64,000 nucleotides of DNA from Rhodothermaceae bacterium (GTDB lineage Bacteria > Bacteroidota > Rhodothermia > Rhodothermales > Bin80). Under the pieces are notes generated by a model. That model saw only the letters and a list, made by a program, of their open reading frames with translations, made no database searches and was not told where the DNA came from. Positions 8,274 through 20,261 of the stretch are shown here, piece after piece. Location of the stretch: assembly GCA_009838195.1 (NCBI GenBank), contig VXSC01000011.1:124001-188000 (forward strand), written 5' to 3'. Each line of letters starts with the position of its first letter. The stretch's first letter is position 1. Made by a program: the position numbers and the translations under genes.

Positions 8274-9218
8274 TCAATCAGATCCTGTTACAACCTCAGT
8301 AATCTCGTACGGCTGGTTTTCCTTCATGCGCCCGCGCAAAATGAGATCCCCCAAAAATCCTGTGCACATGAACTGAACCCCCACCATAATGAGCAATACA
8401 CCGAGCAAAAGGGAAGGGCGATCACCCACTGGGTTATCGTAAACAAACTTATCAACCGTGATCCATAAACTGATTACAAAGCCCCCCAGAAAGGCCAACA
8501 ACCCCATCGACCCGAAAAAATGCATGGGACGGGCACCAAAACGGGTCAGAAACATCACCGTCATGAGATCCAAGCAGCCTCGGACATAACGCTCAAACCC
8601 GAATTTTGACCGTCCATGCTGGCGGCTCCGATGATTTACCCGCTGCTCACTAATCTGGGTGAAGCCCTCCCATTTGGCCAACAGTGGCATGTACCGGTGC
8701 ATCTCCCCGTAGATCTTCATTGATTTGACGACTTCAAGCCGGTATGCTTTCAGGCCACAATTAAAGTCATGCAGCGCAATCCCTGACACAATCCGGGTGA
8801 CAAGGTTGAAGAAGCGACTGGGGAGGGTTTTGGTCCAAGGGTCTTTTCGAACTTTTTTCCAACCACTAACCAGATCCTGTCCTGCGTCCACCGCGGCTAC
8901 CAGTGATGGGATTTCGCTCGGATCGTCCTGCAGGTCCGCATCCATTGTGATCACAACGCGTGCGCTCACATACTCAAACCCGGCTGCAAGTGCCGCACTT
9001 TTTCCATAGTTGCGTCGGAGCTGAATCCCATTGAAGCGTTTGTCCGCATCGCACTGACGAAGGATTTCAGTCCAGGAATCGTCACCGGAGCCGTCGTCTA
9101 TTAACCAGACCTCAAAGGTCAATCCGGCCTCTTCACAACTGAACCGGATCTCATTGGCGAGAGATGCAATGGAGGCAGTCTCTTCATAGACAGGAACAAC
9201 AATGCCGACATCCAACAT
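8274..9218 (-). CDS. GT2 glycosyltransferase with two C-terminal membrane helices
   Basis: 314 residues. The GT-A domain has VVPVYEE, LIDDGSGDDS and the metal site MDADLQDDP near residue 93, as in dolichol-phosphate-mannose synthase-like or undecaprenyl-phosphate glycosyltransferases (DPM1/GtrB/ArnC group). Two helices at about 235-257 and 268-292 anchor it, as in GtrB. It probably moves a sugar from a nucleotide donor to a polyprenyl phosphate; the sugar is unknown. The start is 6 bp after the gyrB stop, so it is likely co-transcribed with gyrB. Confidence 0.88.
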   Translation of the reverse strand: MLDVGIVVPVYEETASIASLANEIRFSCEEAGLTFEVWLIDDGSGDDSWTEILRQCDADKRFNGIQLRRNYGKSAALAAGFEYVSARVVITMDADLQDDPSEIPSLVAAVDAGQDLVSGWKKVRKDPWTKTLPSRFFNLVTRIVSGIALHDFNCGLKAYRLEVVKSMKIYGEMHRYMPLLAKWEGFTQISEQRVNHRSRQHGRSKFGFERYVRGCLDLMTVMFLTRFGARPMHFFGSMGLLAFLGGFVISLWITVDKFVYDNPVGDRPSLLLGVLLIMVGVQFMCTGFLGDLILRGRMKENQPYEITEVVTGSD

Positions 9219-9224
9219 GGGCGA

Positions 9225-11510
<2,286 letters not shown>

Positions 11511-12842
11511 TCAGGCCTCCCCGGGGAGCCGCTTCAATCCTCTGTGGGGTGCAAGCAGGCGCATAAGCTCGTCCGACTTGTCATTTGTAATACGGAAACG
11601 CACATGAAGCGCCTCTTCGCTAGCGAGCTCCCCATTGCTGCTCACCTGGACCAGTTCCTGACCGAGCACCTCGCCTAGTCGCCGAATCTCTGCCAAAGTG
11701 CGACCATCGGTGACCGGGATCAAGGCGGAGTCCTCAACCTGTGTTCCCCGAACCATGTCTTCAACACGACTGGTCAGGGTATTCAGGCCGATTCCGCGTA
11801 AAGCAGCGATCGGGATTGCTTCCGGGTAATCACGTTTCAAAGCAGGCAAGATTTCCGAGGGCGCTTCCAGCGCATCAATCTTGTTAAAAACCAGCAGGGT
11901 AGGGATCTCCAGAGCACCGATTTCCTGCAGCGTCTGGCGCACAACTGTCATCTGATTTTCAAAACCTGGATGTGCAGTACTGACCACATGAAGCAACACA
12001 TCACTTTGGCGCACTTCGTCAAGTGTGCTCTTGAAGCTCTCAATCAGTTTGTGTGGCAGTTTACGGATGAATCCAACGGTATCCGAGAGCAATACTGTTG
12101 TTGAACTGGAGAGTGGCCACTGACGCGTGGTTGCATCCAGGGTTGCAAAAAGCCGATCCTCTGCGAAGACTCCACTCTGAGAAAGGGCGTTCATCAGGGT
12201 GGATTTTCCTGCATTCGTGTAGCCTACAAGAGCGATTCTGCAATATTTTGCTCTTCGTCTTCTTTGCGTTCTGCGCTGCTGATCTATTCGCTTCAGGCGT
12301 TCGCGGAGCGTCGCCATACGCTGCCCGATCAGTCTGCGGTCCGTTTCAATCTGGGTCTCTCCAGGGCCTCGTGTCCCGATCCCTCCCTGTTGCCTTGAGA
12401 GGTGTGTCCACTGCCTTGTCAACCGTGTACGCAGATAATCCAGTTGTGCCAGTTCGACTTGGGTTTTAGCTATTGCCGTTTTTGCACGCTTTGCAAAAAT
12501 ATCCAAAATGAGTTGGGGTCGGTCAATGAGCTTACAACCAATTAACCGCTCGAGGTTTCGGACCTGGTTTGGGCTCAACTCATCATCAAACAATACGGTA
12601 TTGATTTTTTCGTTTTGCACGATCTCTGCAATCTCTTCGACTTTTCCCGAGCCGATATAGGTCGCTGGATTCGGTCTTTGCAGGACCTGCTTCACGCGAC
12701 CAGCTACGGATGCGCCAGCCGTTTCCGCCAATTGTGCCAACTCATCAAGAGAGTCGTCCCCACTGCCTTTTGCGTACACCGCGCCTACCAGTAGGACCGT
12801 CTCCTTATGCGGCTCACCCGTAATGTGTAGTTTTCGTCCCAT
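11511..12842 (-). CDS. hflX: Ribosome-associated GTPase HflX
   Basis: 443 residues. An N-terminal HflX domain (residues about 15-115, with LQRPNPATYIGSGKVEEI) is followed by a coiled linker with GGIGTRGPGETQIETDRR near 153-170. The G domain has G1 GYTNAGKS at 207-214, G3 DTVG at 254-257 and G4 NKID at 320-323. HflX binds 50S/70S ribosomes and splits stalled ones in a GTP-dependent manner. It starts 3 bp after the stop of the BatA-like gene, so the two form a minus-strand operon. Confidence 0.95.
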   Translation of the reverse strand: MGRKLHITGEPHKETVLLVGAVYAKGSGDDSLDELAQLAETAGASVAGRVKQVLQRPNPATYIGSGKVEEIAEIVQNEKINTVLFDDELSPNQVRNLERLIGCKLIDRPQLILDIFAKRAKTAIAKTQVELAQLDYLRTRLTRQWTHLSRQQGGIGTRGPGETQIETDRRLIGQRMATLRERLKRIDQQRRTQRRRRAKYCRIALVGYTNAGKSTLMNALSQSGVFAEDRLFATLDATTRQWPLSSSTTVLLSDTVGFIRKLPHKLIESFKSTLDEVRQSDVLLHVVSTAHPGFENQMTVVRQTLQEIGALEIPTLLVFNKIDALEAPSEILPALKRDYPEAIPIAALRGIGLNTLTSRVEDMVRGTQVEDSALIPVTDGRTLAEIRRLGEVLGQELVQVSSNGELASEEALHVRFRITNDKSDELMRLLAPHRGLKRLPGEA

Positions 12843-12845
12843 ACT

Positions 12846-14876
12846 TTAACGGCTCCTCCAACGTGAAGCAAGGATCATTTCTGCTGCCAGAAGAAGAAGC
12901 GCCAGCACCAAAAAGTGACGCCAGAGCTCTACGCCTACGCGTGCCTGCCTCATCGCACCGTCGTCCTGGGAATCCGCCTCCAGGATATCAACTGGAGCAT
13001 CCAGCGCTTCTTCAAGCAGGCCGCCAGCTTCCTCCGGAACTGCATAAGATAAACGGGATTCCCTAGGATCAAGTCCAACACTGACAAGCCGTACAGGACG
13101 ATTTTCCATCCGTACCTGCGTGATTCCCGGTGAATCCGCTTCGAATTCAATCAGGCTTGCACCAAAGACTTGGCGCTCTGTCGGCATTTGTTCGGTTCCA
13201 TCGGGCATTTCCAGTGTGATTTGTCCCTGTACCGCAGCGACCCTGATCGTAGCCTGTTCACCAACCAGGACTTCTTCACCCTGGACGGATCCCCCGGCGG
13301 AGAGATAATGTGCTGCCCGGTACATCAGTGGAACAAATAAACCGCGGACCGGCAAATCACTCCATGACAACTCCGGCGCGACTGCCAGGAAGAGTATATG
13401 ACCATTCTTGTACTGGATTTCCTGTAAAAACGGGGTCTGACCCAGAAGCGTGATCAAGGTCTGCTCTACGGCGGCTCCTGGCACGTATCGTGCAGCGCGG
13501 TGAACACGCACCGCTTCTAATCTCTGGGTACGCTCTGAAGCCGTAAAGACCCCCTCGAACAGTGGATGCTCAAAATCTGCCGATTCAATGGAAGTCTCCT
13601 GCTCCTCAATCGCTACATGCCCTGCATCGAACGTCTCCATAAGAATATTCACCGGAGCCGGATCTGCACCTGGGAAAATCAGCAATCCTCCTCCATCTTG
13701 AACATACTGATCAAGCCTACTAACTTCCCCACTACTCAGCTCACCCGGTCCGATCAGAAAGATTGCTGAATACTGGCTCAGGGGTGCAGCCGCCAATCCA
13801 CGCTGTGGGATTTTCGTTGTCTGCAGTCCACCGGATTCATTCTGCAGAGAAAGAGCCAGTTCCACATGACTTGTCTGCGCCTGACGCCCATGTACCACCA
13901 GGATATCCCTTCGCTCCGGCACATCGAGAGTGAAATACCGCTGATTATCCTCTGCTAACCCATCATCCTCTGTCACCACGTAACCCGCAATCCATCCTCG
14001 CGTCTCTGCTGCTCCTCGAAGCGATACACGGACCGGCACCTCAGGTGCAAGCGCAACGCTGGTTTGCGCAACCCGATTATCTTCCAGATACAAACTCACG
14101 GCGTAATCATCGATTGGCGAGACTCCGTGATTGATCACGGTCGCCTCAACCGCAACCGGTGTGCCCGGATCCACAATTCGGCTGACTACCTGTACACCGG
14201 CAATCCCCACGTTGGGCCTCACTTCCGTTCCACCAACAGGAATCAACATCACACGAACGTCCCCCTGCAGGGATGTCTGCAGAGAATCCATCAACGTGGA
14301 CTCCTGGAGATCTCCCAGGTAATAGACGATCCTGTTTAGGTGCGTTGCCTCCTGACCCAGCAACTCGGCTGCCTGCCGTATCGCTGAGACCGCTGCTATG
14401 GTCACGTAAGTTGGCTGCAACCCCATTAAATCGTTGATGGGTTCAAGCTGCTGCGCATCTGACCGCATGATAAAGATCTCATCCCCTGGGGCAGCTGACT
14501 GCACGATGGACTGCGCCATTGCTTTTGCCTGGTCCAGACGTGTTCCGTCAGAGTCCCGCTGCATCATGGACAAGGATGCATCAATTGCCAGTACCATCGA
14601 GACACTGGAACGCCCAAAAAACTGCGTGCTGGAGGATCCAACCAGCGTTGGACGCGCAAACACAAAAACCAGAGCACATAGTGCTAATGTCCTCAAAACA
14701 AGGAGCAGCCAGTTGCGGATACGCACTCGCTGCACAGCCATTTGCTGGATGGACCGCAGCAGAGCAAGTGAACTGTACTCCAGACGCCTTGGCCGTCGGA
14801 AATTGAACAGATGTACGAGTAGGGGAAGAACCGCTGCAATCAATCCTATTAAGACCAGCGGATTAACAAAAATCAT
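12846..14876 (-). CDS. BatA-type membrane protein with vWA domain
   Basis: 676 residues from ATG 14876, chosen because MIFVNPLVLIGLIAAVLPLL is the canonical start of the N-terminal double-membrane domain; the frame is open further upstream without support. Helices lie near 5-22 and 55-78. The vWA domain has a DASLS metal site at 99-103. A beta-rich middle (CARDB-like) and a GATase-like segment (FLIGPGELSSGEVSRLDQYV) follow, then a C-terminal helix near 650-670. Such Bacteroidota proteins accompany Bat-type stress or aerotolerance modules, but no batB-E or moxR gene is near. It is upstream of hflX in the same operon. Confidence 0.82.
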   Translation of the reverse strand: MIFVNPLVLIGLIAAVLPLLVHLFNFRRPRRLEYSSLALLRSIQQMAVQRVRIRNWLLLVLRTLALCALVFVFARPTLVGSSSTQFFGRSSVSMVLAIDASLSMMQRDSDGTRLDQAKAMAQSIVQSAAPGDEIFIMRSDAQQLEPINDLMGLQPTYVTIAAVSAIRQAAELLGQEATHLNRIVYYLGDLQESTLMDSLQTSLQGDVRVMLIPVGGTEVRPNVGIAGVQVVSRIVDPGTPVAVEATVINHGVSPIDDYAVSLYLEDNRVAQTSVALAPEVPVRVSLRGAAETRGWIAGYVVTEDDGLAEDNQRYFTLDVPERRDILVVHGRQAQTSHVELALSLQNESGGLQTTKIPQRGLAAAPLSQYSAIFLIGPGELSSGEVSRLDQYVQDGGGLLIFPGADPAPVNILMETFDAGHVAIEEQETSIESADFEHPLFEGVFTASERTQRLEAVRVHRAARYVPGAAVEQTLITLLGQTPFLQEIQYKNGHILFLAVAPELSWSDLPVRGLFVPLMYRAAHYLSAGGSVQGEEVLVGEQATIRVAAVQGQITLEMPDGTEQMPTERQVFGASLIEFEADSPGITQVRMENRPVRLVSVGLDPRESRLSYAVPEEAGGLLEEALDAPVDILEADSQDDGAMRQARVGVELWRHFLVLALLLLAAEMILASRWRSR

Positions 14877-14988
14877 ATAGTAAAGTGTGCACTCGTACCG
14901 GCACTCACTTGCTACAGATGCACCGCCACACGGTTCCGAGAGCAAGTTGCCTGAATGTGCGTAAAAAAGGGTTTGATCTCAAATTCGT

Positions 14989-17829
14989 ATGCCTCATTTG
15001 AGTCCCCGCGATTACATCACGGTCCGGGGGGCCCGTCAGCATAACTTAAAGGGCTTTGATTTGACCTTGCCGAAGCGCCGCCTCGTGGTCGTAACCGGTC
15101 CCTCCGGTTCTGGTAAGTCAAGCTTGGCCTTTGACACTATTTTTGCAGAGGGCCAGAGACGTTACATGGAGAGCTTGAGCTCCTATGCGCGCCAATTTCT
15201 GGAGCGAATGGATAAGCCCGATGTGGATTTTATTACGGGGCTCGCGCCAGCCATCGCCATCGAGCAACGCATGCTCTCGAAAAACCCGCGTTCAACGGTA
15301 GCCACACAAACGGAAATCTATGACCATCTCCGTATGCTCTATGCCCAAATCGGCAAGATCGTTTCTCCGATCAGTGGGAATGTGGTCACCCGGGATACCC
15401 CTCGTTCCGTTGCCAATACCCTTCGGACCAGCTTACCTGACGGCACGCGATTCTATTTGACCTTTCCCACTCGAAATAGTGACTCCAGTTCTCCCCCTTT
15501 GAATGTCCTCCTAGAGAGAGGCTTCCATCGACTGCTTTATGTCTCCGAGGGAGAAAAGATTAACCTGTTTGATCTGACGAAGTCGGGGGCTGATGATCTT
15601 CCGGTCCCGTTAAATTTGACTTGGGTGCTACTTGACCGCCTAATGACCCGGAAAGATGACGAGAAGGTGACAAGCCGCATTGCCGACTCGGTTGAGTTGG
15701 CGTTTCGCGAGGGGCATGGGGACTGCTCTGTCTTTGTCCCTTCGAAGACCTCACGGGATCTTCTCGAATCCAGACTGGATTTCTGCAAGTGGCTCGAATT
15801 GGACGGGATAACTTTTTCGAAGCCACATCCGAAGATGTTCTCCTTTACCAGCCCCTTGGGTGCTTGCCCCTCTTGTAACGGGTATGGCCGATCGAAGGGA
15901 GTGGACCGGGACCTGGTTGTCCCCGATCCAAAGCTGTCTCTCGTTGAAGGAGCCCTAAAGCCATTTGAAGGATCTCGCTGGGGTGAATTCAGAGACGGCA
16001 TGCTTCGGTGTGCAAAGAAGATGAGGATCGATACTCAGGTGCCGTACGAGAGCCTTCCCGAAGAACATAAGCATGTTTTATGGCATGGGGATGGATTCTC
16101 CTACAAGGGGGTTTTTGGTTTCTTCCGGTATCTGCAACGGAATACCTACAGCAAAACACATCGCTTTCACAATGCCCGGTTTATGGGCTTCGGTGATTGT
16201 ATTCAGTGCAACGGAGCACGTCTTTGTCAGGATGCCTTGTATGTGCAGGTTGGTGGCAAACATCTTGGTCAGGTGGTTGAGATGACGATACAGGAGGCCA
16301 AAGAGTTTTTTGATCATCTCGAACTTTCCCGCTATGATCAGGAGGCCGCCGAGATCCTGCTCCACGAAATCCGCAAACGTCTCCGCTTCCTGATTGATGT
16401 TGGTCTTGAGTACATCACCCTGGGGCGACTATCCGAGACGCTCAGCGGGGGAGAGAGTCAACGAATCCGCTTAGCCACAGCGCTCGGAAGCGCTCTCGTT
16501 GGAGCCCTTTATGTCCTTGATGAGCCCACGATTGGGCTCCATCCAAGAGATACGTTGCGGCTGGTGGCGATTCTCAAGCGCATGCGTGATTTGGGCAACA
16601 CCGTGATCGTCGTTGAGCACGACCCGGATGTGATCCGCAGCGCAGATCATATCGTTGACCTGGGACCTGAATCGGGAAACCGGGGAGGCGAATTGATCTT
16701 CCAGGGCCCAATCAGCGAAATGCTTGAGCACGAAAATTCAAGGACCGGTGCTTACCTCAGCGGGAATGAATCGATTCCCGTTCCCGAAAAACGCCGCAAA
16801 CCTGATTGGACTCGTGTCGCTGAAGTTAAGGGGGCAAACCTCCACAATCTGAAAAACCTTGATGTAAAATTCCCCCTGGAACTGATTACCTGTGTGACTG
16901 GAGTCAGCGGCTCAGGTAAATCCACGCTGGTCCAGGAAATTTTATACAGGGGGTTAAAAGACACGCTTAGCCCCGAATTTGCTAACCCGGACTCTCTTCC
17001 TTGTACGTCACTGAGAGTTCACAAAAGTATCAAGTCAGTCCAGATTGTTGACCAATCACCGATCGGGCGATCTTCACGCTCGAACCCGGTGACTTACGTG
17101 AAGGCATTTGACATCATCCGGCACCTTTTTTCGCAAACCTCCCAATCAAAACTACACAACTATCAACCCGGTTTTTTTTCGTTCAATATCCCAGGAGGTC
17201 GCTGTTCCGAATGCGATGGTGAAGGAGCGGTCACTGTGGAAATGCAGTTCCTGGCCGATCTCCATCTTCCCTGCGAAGAATGTAACGGTACCCGTTACAG
17301 CGACGAAGCACTGCATGTGCTCTACAAGGGAAAGAATATCCACGAGGTGCTCAACCTGTCTATCGATCAGGCGCTAGAGTTTTTTGGTGACAATGCCCGC
17401 CTATGTCGGCTGCTTTCGCCGCTGCAGACCGTTGGACTCGGCTATCTGAAGTTAGGACAACCTGCGCCCACATTGTCTGGCGGGGAGGCACAGCGAATTA
17501 AGTTGGCGAGTTGCCTGGTTCAGCAACCGAATCACCATGTCTTTTACATATTTGACGAGCCGACAACCGGATTACATTTTGTAGACGTGCAGAAGTTGAT
17601 CCATGCGTTTGAGCAACTCGTTGAAGCAAAACACACGGTTGTCATCATAGAACACAACCTGGATACGCTCAAATGTGCCGACCATATCATTGACCTAGGA
17701 CCCGAGGGCGGCTCAAATGGTGGGCGCATTGTTGCCTCCGGGACTCCAGAAGAGGTCATCCGTGTTCCTGAAAGTCATACTGGGCGTTTTCTGGCTCCTT
17801 TGCTGGAACTAAAAAAGGTGCCCGCCTGA
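14989..17829 (+). CDS. uvrA: Excinuclease ABC subunit A
   Basis: 946 residues with two ABC modules. Module 1 has Walker A GPSGSGKSSLAFDT, signature LSGGESQRIRLA and Walker B VLDEPTIGLHPRD. Module 2 has GVSGSGKSTL, LSGGEAQRIKLA and IFDEPTTGLHFVD. Zinc modules are CPSCNGYG...CIQCNGARL and CSECDGEG...CEECNGTR. It detects bulky DNA lesions with UvrB. After the UvrB-binding region it carries SPISGNVV instead of the Cys-containing turn of E. coli UvrA, which I recall as usual for Bacteroidota homologues. It runs divergently from the BatA-like gene, 112 bp apart. Confidence 0.95.
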   Translation: MPHLSPRDYITVRGARQHNLKGFDLTLPKRRLVVVTGPSGSGKSSLAFDTIFAEGQRRYMESLSSYARQFLERMDKPDVDFITGLAPAIAIEQRMLSKNPRSTVATQTEIYDHLRMLYAQIGKIVSPISGNVVTRDTPRSVANTLRTSLPDGTRFYLTFPTRNSDSSSPPLNVLLERGFHRLLYVSEGEKINLFDLTKSGADDLPVPLNLTWVLLDRLMTRKDDEKVTSRIADSVELAFREGHGDCSVFVPSKTSRDLLESRLDFCKWLELDGITFSKPHPKMFSFTSPLGACPSCNGYGRSKGVDRDLVVPDPKLSLVEGALKPFEGSRWGEFRDGMLRCAKKMRIDTQVPYESLPEEHKHVLWHGDGFSYKGVFGFFRYLQRNTYSKTHRFHNARFMGFGDCIQCNGARLCQDALYVQVGGKHLGQVVEMTIQEAKEFFDHLELSRYDQEAAEILLHEIRKRLRFLIDVGLEYITLGRLSETLSGGESQRIRLATALGSALVGALYVLDEPTIGLHPRDTLRLVAILKRMRDLGNTVIVVEHDPDVIRSADHIVDLGPESGNRGGELIFQGPISEMLEHENSRTGAYLSGNESIPVPEKRRKPDWTRVAEVKGANLHNLKNLDVKFPLELITCVTGVSGSGKSTLVQEILYRGLKDTLSPEFANPDSLPCTSLRVHKSIKSVQIVDQSPIGRSSRSNPVTYVKAFDIIRHLFSQTSQSKLHNYQPGFFSFNIPGGRCSECDGEGAVTVEMQFLADLHLPCEECNGTRYSDEALHVLYKGKNIHEVLNLSIDQALEFFGDNARLCRLLSPLQTVGLGYLKLGQPAPTLSGGEAQRIKLASCLVQQPNHHVFYIFDEPTTGLHFVDVQKLIHAFEQLVEAKHTVVIIEHNLDTLKCADHIIDLGPEGGSNGGRIVASGTPEEVIRVPESHTGRFLAPLLELKKVPA

Positions 17830-17907
17830 GTCCTGCTGTTACTTTCTTGCAATTGGTTGCGACTCCCCCTTGGGTACGTGTGCAATTTTCTACTTTGAGC
17901 TTGATTC

Positions 17908-19170
17908 ATGTCACCATTTACGGATGTGTCTGTTCATGCACCGGTAGCCGGAAGGCGAATTGCATTATTCGCGGGTGCCTATAACCATATTTCGGATGGT
18001 GTTGCGCTGACGCTCAACCGCCTAGTTCGTTATCTGGAGGGTCGCGGTGCCAAAGTGCTTATTTTTGCTCCAACCACCAACAAGCCGCCCGCTCTTTCTC
18101 ACAACGGTACGCTGATTTCGGTACCGTCCATTCCGGTTCCTGGCCGAAGTGACTATCGCCTGAGTGTTGGCATTTCCAGAAAGGGATGGTCCCGCCTGGA
18201 AGCATTTGAGCCGGACTTGGTTCACATTGCTACTCCGGACTACGCTGGTGCACAGGCGCTAAAATGGGCAAGGTCCCGTCAGGTCCCCGTCGTATCCTCG
18301 TTTCACACACACTTCACCGCCTACCTGAAATACTTTGCAGAGTATAATCCACTCTACCGTATGGATTTCCTGGAGGATACAGCATGGCGGTATGGACGCT
18401 GGTTCTACTCTCAGGTTGAGCATATCTACGTTCCTTCCCCCAGCATTGGCGACATGTTGCGTTCCAATGGAATCACAAATGGAATCCGGGTATGGGCACG
18501 AGGCGTAGATCCAAAGCGGTTTTCTCCTGATCACCGAAGTCAAAAATGGCGCTTCGCTCAAGGCTTTGAGAATGACGACGTAGTGGTTTCCTACGTCGGG
18601 CGGCTTGTGTGGGAGAAAAATCTAGCTGTTTTTGCCGACGTGCTTGAAAATCTGAGTGCGGCAGGAATTGCACATAAGGGCCTGATCGTCGGTGACGGCC
18701 CGGCACAGGATACACTCAAGGGGCGTCTCAAAGATACGGTGTTTACTGGCCCTCTGGAGGGAAAAGAACTTGCCACTGCATATGCGTCCGGTGATGTCTT
18801 CCTGTTCCCCAGCGACACGGAAACCTTTGGCAACGTAACCCTGGAAGCCATGGCTTCGGGTCTTCCGACGGTATGCGCCAACGCAAGTGGTAGTGACCTT
18901 CTCGTCCTTGATGGCAAAACTGGCTATCTGGCTCCCCCACGGGATACTTCGGCGTTTCTTGAATGCGTAACCCGGCTTATCTCTGATCATCAGCTCCGGG
19001 AAACGTTGGGCAGAGCGGCCCGCGAGCGGGCGATGGCTTTCGAGTGGACCAATATTATGGGCCACCTAGCCAGCTACTATCAAGAGATCTGGCGGGAATT
19101 CCCCGGAAAGCATGGTAATGCTCTTGCCACATCCGGATCTGGACGACGCATTCGGAAAGCGGTTGCTTAG
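17908..19170 (+). CDS. GT4 glycosyltransferase, mannosyltransferase-like
   Basis: 420 residues, GT-B fold. The N-terminal half has FAGAYNHISDGVALTLNRLV and SFHTHFTAYLKYF; the C-terminal half has SYVGRLVWEKNL, LIVGDGP and the donor-site block SDTETFGNVTLEAMASGLP with two conserved Glu residues. The pattern matches GDP-mannose-dependent alpha-mannosyltransferases (MgtA/PimB-like) and the sulfoquinovosyltransferase SQD2 group, so a lipid acceptor is plausible but unproven. It starts 78 bp after uvrA and ends 2 bp before a second GT4 gene, so the pair probably acts in one glycolipid or glycan pathway. Confidence 0.88.
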   Translation: MSPFTDVSVHAPVAGRRIALFAGAYNHISDGVALTLNRLVRYLEGRGAKVLIFAPTTNKPPALSHNGTLISVPSIPVPGRSDYRLSVGISRKGWSRLEAFEPDLVHIATPDYAGAQALKWARSRQVPVVSSFHTHFTAYLKYFAEYNPLYRMDFLEDTAWRYGRWFYSQVEHIYVPSPSIGDMLRSNGITNGIRVWARGVDPKRFSPDHRSQKWRFAQGFENDDVVVSYVGRLVWEKNLAVFADVLENLSAAGIAHKGLIVGDGPAQDTLKGRLKDTVFTGPLEGKELATAYASGDVFLFPSDTETFGNVTLEAMASGLPTVCANASGSDLLVLDGKTGYLAPPRDTSAFLECVTRLISDHQLRETLGRAARERAMAFEWTNIMGHLASYYQEIWREFPGKHGNALATSGSGRRIRKAVA

Positions 19171-19172
19171 TT

Positions 19173-20261
19173 TTGCGTCTGCTATTTGTTTCTCACTCGT
19201 TCCCCCCTGAGGATAGCCCCCTTGAGAGTATCGGGGGGATGCAGCGCGTTGCCGTAGAACTTGCAGATGTACTGGCAGAACGAGATGATCTACAGTATCG
19301 GCAGTTGGTGCTGCGCAGTGCATGGAAGTGGCACCATATTCAGTGTGCTCCCTGGCTTGCAGTAACAGCGGCTCGCCTGCACCAGATCGCCTCACAAGGA
19401 CAGATAGACGTCGTGCTGTTTTCGTCCATGGTAACGGGAGCTCTCGCGACACTCATACGCAAACGGTGCTCGGCTGCAAACATTCAGTTAGCTGCCATTG
19501 CTCACGGCCGGGATGTAACTCTTCCGGGAATCTATCAGACCTTACAGGTTCGCCGTACCTTGAAGACCCTCGACTGTGTTTTGCCCGTGAGTCGGGCGAC
19601 CGGGCTTGAATGTGAAAAGCGGGGCATGCCCCCGTCACGGATTCAAGTCATTCCGAATGGAGTCACCGTATCAAGATACACGGTTGGACCTGGGAGCGAG
19701 GGCGGCGTGCAAAAACTGCTTAGCGTCGGCCGTCTGGTAAAACGGAAAGGCTTTGCCTGGTTTGTCGACCAAGTCTTGCCAATGCTGCCGTCACACATCG
19801 AATACTGGATCGCCGGCACGGGGCCCGAGTCAGAAGCCATCCGGCACGCCGCCGCAGCACGTGGGCTTGAAGCGCGCGTGCATCTACTCGGCCGCTGCTC
19901 CGATGAACATCTCGAAAAACTCTACGGCGAGTCCGATCTTCTGATTATGCCGAATCTACCTGTTGAGGGAGATATGGAGGGCTTCGGCGTCGTCATGCTG
20001 GAAGCTGGTTCATCCGGCACACCGGCCATCGCTGCGAACCTCGAAGGGATCCGGGATGTCATTACTAATGATGTCAATGGGCGGCTTGTGCCAAGTGGCG
20101 ATGCCTCAGCCTTCAAGAATGCCATCCTGAACTACCCCACCTCCCCGACAGCCCGGAAGAAGGCGCACAACCATACCACCGCAAAATTCAGTTGGCCCAG
20201 TGTAGCGGAACTCTATGTTCGCCACCTCCGTGAACTACATACCGGCACACTCACCAACTAA
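19173..20261 (+). CDS. GT4 glycosyltransferase
   Basis: 362 residues from TTG 19173, two bases after the previous stop, consistent with translational coupling. GT-B features are LFVSHSFPPEDSPLESIGGM at the start, LLSVGRLVKRKGFAWFVD, and the donor-site block NLPVEGDMEGFGVVMLEAGS. There is no membrane segment. The acceptor is unknown. Its 3' end overlaps the convergent TPR gene by 27 bp, so the two transcripts share a complementary tail. Confidence 0.85.
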   Translation: MRLLFVSHSFPPEDSPLESIGGMQRVAVELADVLAERDDLQYRQLVLRSAWKWHHIQCAPWLAVTAARLHQIASQGQIDVVLFSSMVTGALATLIRKRCSAANIQLAAIAHGRDVTLPGIYQTLQVRRTLKTLDCVLPVSRATGLECEKRGMPPSRIQVIPNGVTVSRYTVGPGSEGGVQKLLSVGRLVKRKGFAWFVDQVLPMLPSHIEYWIAGTGPESEAIRHAAAARGLEARVHLLGRCSDEHLEKLYGESDLLIMPNLPVEGDMEGFGVVMLEAGSSGTPAIAANLEGIRDVITNDVNGRLVPSGDASAFKNAILNYPTSPTARKKAHNHTTAKFSWPSVAELYVRHLRELHTGTLTN